Assembly (NCBI GenBank): GCA_965277875.1
Contig: CBDIDV010000001.1
Coordinates: 50,626 to 114,625 of the forward strand
Direction: 5' to 3'
Length of the DNA stretch: 64,000 bases
Source: CAWFQB01 sp965277875
GTDB taxonomy: Bacteria; Armatimonadota; Chthonomonadetes; Chthonomonadales; Chthonomonadaceae
Positions 15,953 to 25,159 of the stretch are shown here, piece after piece (position 1 is the first letter of the stretch; each line of letters starts with the position of its first letter). The position numbers were made by a program, and so were the translations under genes. The notes beneath the pieces were generated by a model, which saw nothing but the letters and a program-made list of their open reading frames with translations, was not told where the DNA came from and searched no databases.

Positions 15953-16549
15953 GGAGCGCCTGCGCCTGCTCCCAACGCGCGGCATACGCTTAACCCCTGA
16001 GCCATGTATGTTTTAAGCCGGCTGTGTTTCTCGCCTGCCCGCTCCGCTCTGCTTCCACTCCTTCCGCTTCTTCCTGTCTCCCTTCGCGACAGTGTCCTTC
16101 CCGGCAGGCTGGAACCGGACCGGATACGGAGTGGCCTGTTCCTCTGTGATGCCGCCTCGACCGCGTCCCTCCATACAGGTCGGCCTTGCGCCTCCCTAAG
16201 CCCTCCTTGTGCAACCGTCCGAGGGCGAACCTGTCTCATCCCTGCTTCATCCCCGCTTCACCGGGGGGATGAAGCAGGGATGAAAACGACGCTGCAAATA
16301 TCCCCCCGACTTTCACCCCACGGGCAATAGCGGAAGCACACGCGAGCCTGTCACAATAACGGGCAGAGTCGCCGCCAGTCCGCGCCTCTTGTTCTGCAAA
16401 GCACAGGCGCTGTTCGGAACACCTGTTGTCAGAAGCGCTGTCCCATTTTGTTCGCGCGCATTGCTCGCGCGGCCCTTGTTGCCCAACGGCGTACCTGCTG
16501 TAGCCCAACAATTACCCGCCCATTCGCCCGCATAGGAGCGCACCCGTCC
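15953..16549. other. gene-free region with one long perfect palindrome
   Basis: About 600 bases with no plausible coding frame (the long minus-strand frame here is the shadow of the regulator gene running on). Its one structure is the hairpin at 16236-16283. Confidence 0.5.
16236..16283. repeat. perfect 19-bp palindrome
   Basis: TCATCCCTGCTTCATCCCC (16236-16254) pairs without mismatch with GGGGATGAAGCAGGGATGA (16265-16283) across a 10-base loop. There is an A run after it on the plus strand but no T tract, so it is not a typical terminator for the regulator gene 280 bases upstream. Possible regulatory, replication or RNA structure. Confidence 0.6.
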
Positions 16550-17095
16550 ATGCCCGAGGTTCCGCCGTCCCGTTCTGCCGCCGCCCTGATCCCGTCCACC
16601 CAACAGCGTGATCTGGCCCTGCTGCGTAGAGCCGAGCGACGACGACGCGCCCGCCTGCGCGCCTGGGTGTACCGGCGCGTAGCTGCGCTTGCCCTGTGGC
16701 TGCTGTGGGTAGACCTGTGCTGGGCGCACCGGCAGGCCCTCACGGCCCTGCTGCCCAGAGCCAACGCTGCGCTCACTGCTCCTGCGGTGGCCGCGCCCCA
16801 GGTTAGTGAAGCCCTGGTGTGCCTGCCCAGCGCGCGGCGGCTGAGCGAGGCGGAATTGGCCCCGCGCAGCGACTGGGAACTCACGCTGATGCGAAACGAA
16901 CCTTACGCCCGCCACGGCTACCAGTTCGGGCAGGGGCAGCGCGCAGCGCCCATCTACGCCTACTTCGCGCGCCAATCCTGGTATCGGCCCGACACCCGCG
17001 ACCTCGACGTGTGCTGGGAGCGGCTCTCGAAGGTGGAGAAGGCCAACGCCTTCCTGCTGCTGCACTGCCAGAACAAACGACGCGGCAAGCGATAG
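16550..17095 (+). CDS. membrane-anchored YARHG-domain protein
   Basis: A 181-residue protein. A basic stretch (residues 20-42) precedes one hydrophobic segment, VAALALWLLWVDLCW; after a linker, residues 105-175 carry the YARHG domain: LSEAELAPRSDWELTLMRNE, then PYARHGYQF, YFARQSWYRP and LSKVEKANAFLLLHC. YARHG domains are extracellular and of unknown role, thought to bind peptidoglycan or other cell-surface partners. AGGAG stands about ten bases before the ATG at 16550. The single helix with positive residues on its N-terminal side suggests the domain faces outside. In a conjugative block it might serve the cell envelope. Confidence 0.75.
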   Translation: MPEVPPSRSAAALIPSTQQRDLALLRRAERRRRARLRAWVYRRVAALALWLLWVDLCWAHRQALTALLPRANAALTAPAVAAPQVSEALVCLPSARRLSEAELAPRSDWELTLMRNEPYARHGYQFGQGQRAAPIYAYFARQSWYRPDTRDLDVCWERLSKVEKANAFLLLHCQNKRRGKR

Positions 17096-17251
17096 GCGGG
17101 CGTCCGCGCTATGATTGCACTCCCAATGGTTTTACTTCCACCGGTTGCAGCGTGGCGAAGCAGTAGGGTTGGAGCAGGACTGGCAGGGACAGCGCGCGAG
17201 ACGCGGCGCAATCACAGGCGGAGGCGCACAGCGCCTGGGGGAGGGACGGCA

Positions 17252-18103
17252 ATGCAGGCAAGATGGGAAGAGATCGGCCTGGTGGCGCTGCTGGGCGTGG
17301 CGGGCCTGGCCGTGCTGTGGGGACTGCTTCTAGTGTATGAGCGCGCGCTGTGCTGGGTGCGGCTCAACAACGGCGAAGGACAGGAGGACGCGATGCTGCG
17401 AAAGAACACGGGCGAGAACCTGCCCGCCGTGATCCCACAGCGGGACAGTCAGGCTGCGCAGACGCGCGCGTACCAGACCGCGCCCACCACCCTGGACCTG
17501 GCGGAGCAGTTGGGACGGGGGCAGGGTGGCGGGATTGTGGATGGCATGGCGGCCGTGCTGGCGGCCCGCCACGAGGCCGCCCTTGAAGAGCGGATGCTCG
17601 ATCAGGTGGAGCGGCGGCTCGCCAACCGGCGTCGTCTGGCCGAGGGCGTGGGCAGGACGGTGGGCGTGGAGGACGGGGCCAAGCAGGCCCTCCACAGCAG
17701 CCAGATCAACGACATCCGCCGCGAGCGCGAGATGCAGGCTGAGTTCGACGGCCCGCCCCCGCCACAGATTGCGATTGCGCCGCCGCCTGCGCCCATTGTG
17801 ACGCCTGTGCAGGTATGGCCCCCGACCGCGCCGCCTGGCCCGGCTATGGCGTCGCCAGCGCCCGTGTGGCCGCCGCCCGCTAGTACGCCGCCGGTCGTGC
17901 GTCCCCCGGATCCGAACGATGGGGAACTGCGCTGCCTCGCCGACGACGCCTGCCTCCTGATCGCCCAGAGCAGCGATCCCGCCCAGGCGTGGGTTGCATA
18001 TAAATACCACCTGACGCATGGCAGCGGCTACGCTTCCAACGTGCGCCAGGAGCTTGAGGAACTGGTGCAGGCGCGTCTGGCCGTGATAGGCGTGAGCTGC
18101 TGA
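17252..18103 (+). CDS. single-pass membrane protein with Pro-rich linker
   Basis: A 283-residue protein of unknown family. Residues 8-30 form one membrane helix (LVALLGVAGLAVLWGLLLVY). Then come a helical, charged section (residues 90-165, likely coiled coil around LEERMLDQVERRLANRRRLA), a Pro/Ala-rich linker (170-230), and a short C-terminal helical domain with CLADDACLLIAQSSDPAQAW. GGGGGAGGG precedes the ATG at 17252. It sits directly upstream of the FtsK/TraG-like ATPase, so a role as membrane partner of the transfer machinery is plausible but unproven. Confidence 0.6.
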   Translation: MQARWEEIGLVALLGVAGLAVLWGLLLVYERALCWVRLNNGEGQEDAMLRKNTGENLPAVIPQRDSQAAQTRAYQTAPTTLDLAEQLGRGQGGGIVDGMAAVLAARHEAALEERMLDQVERRLANRRRLAEGVGRTVGVEDGAKQALHSSQINDIRREREMQAEFDGPPPPQIAIAPPPAPIVTPVQVWPPTAPPGPAMASPAPVWPPPASTPPVVRPPDPNDGELRCLADDACLLIAQSSDPAQAWVAYKYHLTHGSGYASNVRQELEELVQARLAVIGVSC

Positions 18104-18148
18104 ACCGCGGCAGGTGAGGGGAAGCCAGGCCAGCTACAGCGGCGGCAA

Positions 18149-18195
18149 GGGACGTTGGGAGGGTCATTGGAGGGGACGTTGGTAGCGACAATGCT
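18149..18195 (+). repeat. two tandem 24-bp iteron-like repeats
   Basis: GGGACGTTGGGAGGGTCATT plus GGAG (18149-18172) is followed directly by GGGACGTTGGTAGCGACAAT plus GCTA. The two units agree at most positions; a third copy stands at 14824. They are upstream of the ATPase and Replic_Relax genes, where an origin or operator of a mobile element would be expected. Confidence 0.5.
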
Positions 18196-18284
18196 ATGCC
18201 GCAACGAACGCCCTCCCTATCTCCAAAACTGCCTCACATGAGGCGCATGACCGCTGCCCACGACGCCTGAGACTATTCATACTT

Positions 18285-18318
18285 GTCTGTTATTCCCTGC
18301 TGTTCGGGAATAACAGAC
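18285..18318. promoter_or_regulatory. perfect 13-bp inverted repeat before the ATPase gene
   Basis: GTCTGTTATTCCC (18285-18297) and GGGAATAACAGAC (18306-18318) with an 8-base loop and no T tract. It lies about 110 bases before the ATPase start. It could be a regulator binding site, a transfer-origin hairpin, or a terminator of the gene before. The rest of the 18104-18425 gap has no gene. Confidence 0.5.
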
Positions 18319-18425
18319 CCGCGCGAACCCGCTGGAGCCTGCCCGCTTCGCGTGACAAGCAAAGTTGAAGCGAATAGAACGCCCAGCAGCATGCAATATA
18401 TGCCTTATGCGAAGGAACCATTGGT

Positions 18426-20618
18426 ATGTCGGAACAGATCACCTTGGGAACGCGTGTCTGCGCCAGTCCGCTGCACCCGGCTCCGCCGCAGGTCCACTGG
18501 CTAAACCCTGAACTCGCGCGCCACAAGAACACGCCCTGGCTCGACGCGTACCTGAAAGAGCGCCACGGCGTTACGCTGCCCACAGAGACCATGCAGGGCA
18601 GAGGCAGCGAGAGCAACAGCCAAAACGGCAGCGAGAGCAAGGGCAAAAAGGAGAGCGACCACGGAGACACGGTGGGGATCGGGCGCGACCTGCTGCACAA
18701 GCACGCCCTGATCGTGGGCGCGACGGGATCGGGCAAGACGCGCATCGTGCTGCACTTGCTGCGCGAACAGCTTAGGGTCGGCTGCTCGGCTGTGGTCGTG
18801 GACTTCAAGCCCGATACCGCCCGCGAGGTCGTCAGTCTGGCGCGACAGGCGGGCGTGGGGGAGGAAGACATCTCGGTGTTGTGGACGGGCGAGGCAAACG
18901 CGGGCGTACCGGGGTGGAACCCGCTGGCCGTTCCGCTTGCACAGGCGGGCGAGGCGGTGCGCGGCGTCAAGGACATCTTCGCCACGGCCTACCATGCCTC
19001 GTGGGGCGCAAGGCTCGACGACCTGCTGGAAAACGCCGCCACCGTGATCTGCGCGCAGCGCCTGTCGTTCCTGGAACTGGTACGCTTCCTCCAGTCCGAC
19101 AGCTACCGCGCCGGTCTGCTCGCCCAGGCGCAGGGGACATCTGCCTGGCACGCCTTTCCCGAAGAACACGCCTACTTCGCGTGCGAGTTCGCCGGGCTGT
19201 CCAAGGGCGAGCGGGCCACGGCCATCGGCCCCGTGTTGAACAAGGTACGCAAGCTGGTGACAACGCCGTACCTGCGCGCCCTGCTGTGCGCCCGCGAGGA
19301 CACCCTGCGCCTCGAAACGCTGTGGCAGCGGCAGCGCGTGGTTGTGGTGCATCTGGACCCGACCGCGCTAGGGATGGACGGGGCTAGGCTGCTCTCCGGT
19401 ATGTTGTGCCACCGGCTATACGCCCTGTGCATGCGCCGCTCTGGGAACGTGGGCGTGCAGATCGTGCTGGATGAGCTGGGCGCGCAGGAGCGGTTCTTAG
19501 GCTCGGCCATCCGCGACATCGTGGAGCGGGGCCGGCAGCAGGGCTTGTGGCTGCTGACGGCGGGGCAGCACCTGGGGCAGATCAGCGACGAGCTGCGCGC
19601 CCTGATGCTGGGCAACGTGGGACTGCTCCTGCTGCTGCGGCTGGGCCTGGACGACGCGAAGAAGGGGGCGGCCCTGTTCGCCATGGGAGTGGGGGAGCGG
19701 GCCACGCGCATCGCCCTGGACGTTGTGGAAAAGCGGGGCGAGTGGGAGTGGGAGACCTCCCTGCTGCCGCTTGTGGACGGAGGGGGCATGCCACTCGTGA
19801 TACCGGCTGGCAAGTACACACAGATGCAAAACCTGGTGGGAGTGGCGCTGGGTGAGGCCGTGAGCGCGTGGGGCGAGCGGATTGGGCAGCGGGCGTATGT
19901 GAAGCTGCCGGGCAGCAGGACGCGCGAGCTACGAGAGCAGATGCGGCAATTGCCTGCCGAGACGTGCCTGTCCATCCGCACGCCGCCCACGCTCCTGGTG
20001 CGCTTCCCGCGCCCGAAGGTGACGATTGAGGAGCGTGAAAGCGAGACGGAGCGGACCGCTGCCCTGGCGGGAATGCTTGCCGGACTGCCCGACCGGCAGG
20101 GGATCGCGCGCGCGTCATCCGGGCTGCGCGCACACCTGCTGTTGGCTCCCATGCCGCCGCCCGCGAACCTGCCCGACGTGGACGGCCTGCTGCGAGGGCA
20201 GGACGAAGCGGAGGTGCAGGACACGTACCGGGCGCGGCTGGGGGAGATCGCGCGCCTGTCCGGGGAGTCGCACGCTAGCCTTGTTCCCGCCGCTGTCTCG
20301 CACACGGGCAGGCAATCACGCGCTCACACTCCTGCTGCCGATCCTGACTTCCTTGGCGATGGGGAAGGGCAGGAAGAAAACGCCGCGTTGCAGGACGGTA
20401 AAGCGTTCCCTGCGCCTGCTGTAGATGCATCGCGAGCAAACAACAAGCGGGCCAAGTCAGCGACATCTAAGATGGCAGGGACAAAGGCGGCAGGGCGGCA
20501 GGTGATGCCTGCGGATCGGGTCGCTGTGCAGGTCTTGCTCGCAGAAGGGTTGCCGCAGAAGGCTGTGTCAACAACCCTGCTGCCGGAACCGGAGGTGGGG
20601 GCGGATGGCAGCTTGTAG
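18426..20618 (+). CDS. FtsK/TraG/HerA-like DNA-translocation ATPase
   Basis: A 730-residue soluble protein. Walker A GATGSGKT is at residues 98-105 and Walker B VQIVLDELGAQ near 344-354; a later AGQHLGQI segment fits the sensor region of FtsK/HerA and VirD4-type coupling ATPases. The C-terminal 150 residues are basic and of low complexity. Known members pump DNA or couple a relaxosome to a transfer channel. No N-terminal membrane helices are present, unlike typical TraG; the membrane protein encoded just upstream could supply the anchor. It overlaps the Replic_Relax gene by 14 bases, so the two are translated together. Confidence 0.85.
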   Translation: MSEQITLGTRVCASPLHPAPPQVHWLNPELARHKNTPWLDAYLKERHGVTLPTETMQGRGSESNSQNGSESKGKKESDHGDTVGIGRDLLHKHALIVGATGSGKTRIVLHLLREQLRVGCSAVVVDFKPDTAREVVSLARQAGVGEEDISVLWTGEANAGVPGWNPLAVPLAQAGEAVRGVKDIFATAYHASWGARLDDLLENAATVICAQRLSFLELVRFLQSDSYRAGLLAQAQGTSAWHAFPEEHAYFACEFAGLSKGERATAIGPVLNKVRKLVTTPYLRALLCAREDTLRLETLWQRQRVVVVHLDPTALGMDGARLLSGMLCHRLYALCMRRSGNVGVQIVLDELGAQERFLGSAIRDIVERGRQQGLWLLTAGQHLGQISDELRALMLGNVGLLLLLRLGLDDAKKGAALFAMGVGERATRIALDVVEKRGEWEWETSLLPLVDGGGMPLVIPAGKYTQMQNLVGVALGEAVSAWGERIGQRAYVKLPGSRTRELREQMRQLPAETCLSIRTPPTLLVRFPRPKVTIEERESETERTAALAGMLAGLPDRQGIARASSGLRAHLLLAPMPPPANLPDVDGLLRGQDEAEVQDTYRARLGEIARLSGESHASLVPAAVSHTGRQSRAHTPAADPDFLGDGEGQEENAALQDGKAFPAPAVDASRANNKRAKSATSKMAGTKAAGRQVMPADRVAVQVLLAEGLPQKAVSTTLLPEPEVGADGSL

Positions 20619-21510
20619 ACGCAAACTCTTCGAGCGGGGCGAGCCGGAACACCCGCTCACACCCCTGACGCTCTCGCGGCTGCGCGTGGTGGCCGAGCTG
20701 CAACCCTTAACCGTCTTCCAGCTTGCCGATGTGGTAGGGTGCAGCGAGCGGGCGGCGCGCGATGCGCTGCGTATCCTGTTCCACCACGGCCTCGTTGCCC
20801 GCGCCGGCGTGCCGCGCGCCGCCCTGGCCGAGCCGGACGAACCCAACGATGCCAGCCTGCTGTGGGGACGCGCCCCTACCGTGTACACGCTCACGCGCGA
20901 GGGCCTGCATATGCTTGCGGCCACGGGCAAGTGCGGCAGGGATGGTTACGTCGTGCCGGAGCGCTACGGCCCTAAGAACTGGCTGTTCCTGGCCCATGAA
21001 CTAGGCGTGCGCGACGTGCGGGGCTGGCTGGCGCGCATTGGTCGGACGTACCCCGCGCATCCGGGCTTGCTGTCGTGGGCGATGGGCAAGGCGGCGTGGG
21101 TGGAGATGGGAGCGAGGCAGCAGGTGCGCCCCGACGCCTGCTTCGCCTACCGACTGCCGGGCGGCAACACGCTGTTCCGGTTCGTGGAGGTGGATCGGGG
21201 AACGGAGCGATCACCCGCGCGCTGGGAGGACAAGTTCCATCGTTATATGGCCCTGCTGCCAGACAAAGAACAGATGCGAGAGGCAACCGGCTACGAGATG
21301 GGGCGCGTACTGGTGCTCACGCCCCATGTACAGCGCCGTGAGCAGCTCTGGGAGTGGCTCAGCGGCTGGACGTCAGGGCAACAGGGAGCGGCTGATCGCT
21401 TCTGGATCGCGGAGCGGGCGGTGCTTATCGGCACGAACCTGAGCGCGCAAGCGTGGCGCGTGGCAGGCAGGGACGGCCCTCTGCCGTTGGTTTCGTTAGC
21501 ACTGTTATAA
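20605..21510 (+). CDS. Replic_Relax (replication-relaxation) family protein
   Basis: A 301-residue protein with the features of the replication-relaxation family of Gram-positive and Chloroflexi-type plasmids. The N-terminal winged helix is at residues 17-55 (TLSRLRVVAELQPLTVFQLA, then SERAARDALRILFHHGLV), followed by VYTLTREGLHMLA and then an alpha/beta domain, ELGVRDVRGWLARIG and FRFVEVDRGTE, like a nuclease fold. Such proteins take part in plasmid replication or mobilisation together with a coupling ATPase. GGAGG stands before the ATG. The gene ends 41 bases from the convergent BTAD regulator. Confidence 0.8.
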   Translation: MAACRRKLFERGEPEHPLTPLTLSRLRVVAELQPLTVFQLADVVGCSERAARDALRILFHHGLVARAGVPRAALAEPDEPNDASLLWGRAPTVYTLTREGLHMLAATGKCGRDGYVVPERYGPKNWLFLAHELGVRDVRGWLARIGRTYPAHPGLLSWAMGKAAWVEMGARQQVRPDACFAYRLPGGNTLFRFVEVDRGTERSPARWEDKFHRYMALLPDKEQMREATGYEMGRVLVLTPHVQRREQLWEWLSGWTSGQQGAADRFWIAERAVLIGTNLSAQAWRVAGRDGPLPLVSLALL

Positions 21511-21550
21511 TTTTCATGCGGTTGAAGGTGGTATCGCATCTTAAATTTTA

Positions 21551-24500
21551 TCACCCGTGAGGACAAGAAGAGGAAGAGGAAGCGCTGAGGCAGGACACTA
21601 CTGCCAACTCTAAAGATTGCATCTGCCCTTGTTCCCAGGCAGTGCCAAACGCCTCGTCACCTAGACGCGCTTGCAGGGCTTGCAGCATTTGCCTGTCCTG
21701 GGATCCTTCCTCCGCAGCAGGAGCCAGCACTAGCGCGCCGCGTTGCTTAGAAGCACATCCGAAGAGTGTAACGGCCTCTGTCTCTTGCCCCTCGCAACAC
21801 GCCAGACGGGCAAAGGCTTCTACGCTCTCGACCATTCCTCCTAGGCTGCCGATCTCCCGCTCGATGCACAGGCTTTCTTGCAGGTACGCCCGTGCGCGTC
21901 TGTAATCGCCTTGCAAACGCACATTCGCTCCCATATTGTCCAGAGTGACAGACACGCCTTTTCGCAACCCCAGCTTGCGCTTAATGACCAGGCTCTTTTC
22001 TAGGCATCGCGTGGAGCGGCGTAAGTCACCCTCCATTCTATACAGAATGCCCAGATTGTTGTAGGAGAACGCCTGAAATTGTTGGTTGCCAAGCGCGAGG
22101 GCCACACGCAAGCATTTTAGCTGCACCCAGCGGGAGGCGTGTAGATCGCCCTGATCACGCCGCACCAATGCCAGGTTGTTTAGCGCACCCATCCGAATGT
22201 CGGCATGGCCTGGAGGTTGGCACAGCGCAAGGCTGCGCTCAAAACCGCTTCGGGCCGCTGACAGGTTTCCCTCTTCCCAATCAATCGCCCCTAGATTGAC
22301 CAGCACCACCGCTTCACCGCGCACGTCTCCCGTTCCCCGGTCTATTGCCTGGCTGTACGCGTACAGCCAGCGCGCTAGCGCATGTTTTCCCTGATGACGG
22401 GCCACCAATCCCAGGCTGTTGAGGGCCATTGAGACGCCTGCGAGATGCGATGTGCTGCGCGATACAGCCAGGCACTCCAACGCCACACGCTTCAGGGAAA
22501 CGTAATCTCCCTGTACGCGAACAAGATTGGCGAGGGAATTCAAGGCCTCTACGCGCAAAGGTGTTGTGATAGGAACAGCCGCAAGCGCCTGTTCTATCTG
22601 CCGTTGTCCCTCCTGCCAGCGACCGCATAACAGCCAGAATTGTCCCAGTGAGGCGGCAAAACACAATGAATCCTCTGCCGCGCCCTGCCGCGCCTGCCAG
22701 GATAACGCGGCCTGCAAGTTCGGGTATTCTTCTCGCAGACGCGTCAACCACGGCCGCTGGTCTGGCCCAGCAAGATGGCTGCACGCCTCTTTAGCGAGAT
22801 TCAGGAAGTAGGCGGCATGGCGCTTACATAATTCCGCGCGCTCCTCAGACGTAAGCGCGACAGCAAACGCTTGCAGCGTGTTGAGCATTGAGAAACGCAG
22901 TTCCTGGCCTGCTTCTTGGGCGATGATAAGCGATTTGCCCTGCAGATCGGCCAGGCAGTCCACAATTTGCCGTTCGGGAAGGCCAAAGACTGTTTGCGCG
23001 GCGTGCAGGGTCCATCCGTCCTGAAACACGGACAGACAGACAAAGAAGTGCTGCTGCTCGGCAGGCAGCAGGCGGTAGCTCCAGGCGATCACTTCCTGAA
23101 GGGACGTGTGCGCCTGTCGGCGTGCCCCTGGAGGTGGCTGATTGCTCAGGGTTGCCAGCTGCTCAAGTATCTGACGAGGGCTATACGTGCCTGCCCATCC
23201 GGCAATCAAGACGAGCGCGAGGGGCAAACCATCGAGATGTCGGCACAACTTCCCCACAGCGGCGGCGTTCTTCAGCGTGACGGCAAACGATGGGCGTGCG
23301 TCGCGGGCATACAAGGCAAATACTTGGGCACTGGGACAAGCAAGAAGGGCATCCAGGCCAGCTTGTTCGTCGGGTACAGGAAGCGGAGCCAGAGCAAACT
23401 CCACCTCGTTGGCGAGTCGCAGGCGTTCCCGTGAGGTGATCAGGCAAGATAGCAGGGGCAGGTGTGCAAGCAGATCCTCGATGACGTCTGCCCCACCGCA
23501 CGACAAGAGGTGTTCAAAGTTGTCCAGCACGAGCAGGACAGGGCGTGAAGCAAGACAAGCCATCAGCTGCTCAGAAGGGGCGGTTGCCGTGCGTTCGACG
23601 CTTAGGGCTGTGAGGATGGCGTCGGCAATCAGGCATGGATCAGTCAGCGCTTGCAAGGCTACAAAGTGGACGTCCTGCCCGAATGAATCTGCCATGCTGG
23701 GAAGCACTGCATAGGCTAGCCGAGTTTTGCCTACGCCAGGCGGGCCAGACAGGGTTATTAGGGGCGCATAGGCAAGCAGCAGTTGTTCCAAGCGCCTGCT
23801 TTCTGTATCACGTCCGATCAGGGGGCCACGTTGCCGCACTGGCTGGAAGGTACGCGCCATAATGCGCGCCTCGTCACGCAGTTTCCTTGCCGCTGTCGAG
23901 GGCTGTTTTTCGGCAGGCCAGATATGTTCTAGTCGGACATAGTGCGCGAGCGCCTCCTGGGGCTGCCGAATGTGCAAGTGCAGACGCATCAGAAGCATGA
24001 TACACGCTTCGCAACGTTCGAGCGCCACCAGAGGAGGGCGCAGGCAATTCCAGCACGGGCGGGCTGCCTGGATGACCTCAGCGGCGGGGCTTGCCTGGTT
24101 TCCTTCCAACACTAGTTCCGCCAGCTCTTGTAGCACTTCCGCATAAAGGGTGGCAAGGTCGGCGCGCGCCTTGTTTATCCATAGCGCGTCTAAGCCTGAT
24201 AGCAGTTCACCCCGAAACAGGCTCAAGAGGGAAAGCAGTGCCTGTGAGCGCGAAGCCGGCTCGATATGCCGGGCCATGTGCAGAGCTGGCAAGATGGCGT
24301 CCAGATCTGTGGCAATGCTGCTTTTTAGGGACACGTCCTGTCCCTCGCACACCAGCATTCCCTCCTTTATCCCAGAATCCACTTCTAATAGAGTTTGCAA
24401 GTCACCTAGCAACCGCCGCAAACGTGCGCGATCCTGCTCGCCCGTGCGCCCTTCTACGCTCATGGCATCCTCCGGCCAGAGGACACGCATCAGTTCGGCT

Positions 24501-24700
24501 CGTGAGGCTGTCCGACGAGTGGCGACCGAAAGCAGACGCCCTTTCCCATCGCGCAAGGGTGGGCAGGCCAGATACGCCAACAGCACGTTCAATCTGTGCT
24601 TTCGGTGAAGGGCAACCTCGACATTGCCTTTCCACAGTTGAAATCTGCCAAGCAGTTGTACCGTCACGACGGCATTCTTCACTGCGCTTGTGTCATCCAT
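21551..24700 (-). CDS. large BTAD / STAND-NTPase / TPR transcription regulator
   Basis: A 1049-residue protein of the SARP/AfsR-like kind. Residues 14-110 look like an OmpR-type winged helix (VQLLGRFQLWKGN opening), and 130-280 a bacterial transcriptional activation domain (ELLSGLDALWINKARADLA). The ATPase has Walker A SGPPGVGKT at 318-326 and Walker B PVLLVLDNFEHLL at 387-399, with TSRERLRLANE downstream. From about 690 to 1000 it is made of TPR units (GALNNLALVRRDQGDLHASR, YNNLGILYRMEGDL). Such proteins sense a ligand or metabolic state and switch on pathway genes. No terminal LuxR domain is present. It converges with the Replic_Relax gene and is divergent from the giant secreted protein. 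Confidence 0.85.
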   Translation of the reverse strand: MDDTSAVKNAVVTVQLLGRFQLWKGNVEVALHRKHRLNVLLAYLACPPLRDGKGRLLSVATRRTASRAELMRVLWPEDAMSVEGRTGEQDRARLRRLLGDLQTLLEVDSGIKEGMLVCEGQDVSLKSSIATDLDAILPALHMARHIEPASRSQALLSLLSLFRGELLSGLDALWINKARADLATLYAEVLQELAELVLEGNQASPAAEVIQAARPCWNCLRPPLVALERCEACIMLLMRLHLHIRQPQEALAHYVRLEHIWPAEKQPSTAARKLRDEARIMARTFQPVRQRGPLIGRDTESRRLEQLLLAYAPLITLSGPPGVGKTRLAYAVLPSMADSFGQDVHFVALQALTDPCLIADAILTALSVERTATAPSEQLMACLASRPVLLVLDNFEHLLSCGGADVIEDLLAHLPLLSCLITSRERLRLANEVEFALAPLPVPDEQAGLDALLACPSAQVFALYARDARPSFAVTLKNAAAVGKLCRHLDGLPLALVLIAGWAGTYSPRQILEQLATLSNQPPPGARRQAHTSLQEVIAWSYRLLPAEQQHFFVCLSVFQDGWTLHAAQTVFGLPERQIVDCLADLQGKSLIIAQEAGQELRFSMLNTLQAFAVALTSEERAELCKRHAAYFLNLAKEACSHLAGPDQRPWLTRLREEYPNLQAALSWQARQGAAEDSLCFAASLGQFWLLCGRWQEGQRQIEQALAAVPITTPLRVEALNSLANLVRVQGDYVSLKRVALECLAVSRSTSHLAGVSMALNSLGLVARHQGKHALARWLYAYSQAIDRGTGDVRGEAVVLVNLGAIDWEEGNLSAARSGFERSLALCQPPGHADIRMGALNNLALVRRDQGDLHASRWVQLKCLRVALALGNQQFQAFSYNNLGILYRMEGDLRRSTRCLEKSLVIKRKLGLRKGVSVTLDNMGANVRLQGDYRRARAYLQESLCIEREIGSLGGMVESVEAFARLACCEGQETEAVTLFGCASKQRGALVLAPAAEEGSQDRQMLQALQARLGDEAFGTAWEQGQMQSLELAVVSCLSASSSSSCPHG

Positions 24701-25159
24701 AGGAGCCGCTCCAAAAATTTCAGGGAAAAGTTTTCGCAGACCAGTTCTTACGGTTGTTCTTACGGCTCAAGGGCTACATTGAATCGTGTTCAGCGTGCAG
24801 GCGGAAAACATAGTAGCTCCCTTAACAAAACGCCCGTTGAAACAGGCAAAAATCAGGGCGATGGTGCAAGCGATGGCCAAAGTGTTCTGCCATCATTTTG
24901 TGGCCCGGGGATTTGTACAAGCGCGTTTGTACAGTGTATTACCCTCCACCAACTACTGACTGCCTGTGGGTAAAAATTCCCCCGCGTTTCTTAGCGGGAT
25001 GGTTGGAGATTGTATTACCTTTATTCACGCAAGGGAAATACACCTTCGTCATTACCTTCCCCGCCAAGTTTGCGTCCGCTGCCTGCTTTAAAAGTTGGGC
25101 TACCAATCATTCGCCGCCATTACTTTCTATCGGCTGAACATTGCTGAAGAGGAGAAAAC
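24701..25159. promoter_or_regulatory. divergent control region with operator-like palindrome
   Basis: About 460 bases between the BTAD regulator (minus) and the secreted protein (plus), visibly more AT-rich than the block to the left. No gene is seen. It contains the perfect inverted repeat TGTACAA (24914-24920) GCGCGT TTGTACA (24927-24933). The right end has AGAGGAG before the ATG at 25160. Confidence 0.5.

Noticed and set aside
15406..16239. 277-codon minus-strand frame under the GAF-LuxR gene
   Set aside because: It is opposite a well-supported regulator gene and is rich in Arg and Ser; a typical shadow frame.
20605..21510. Classical MOB relaxase
   Set aside because: No three-histidine motif or catalytic tyrosine block could be found; the winged helix and layout fit Replic_Relax better.
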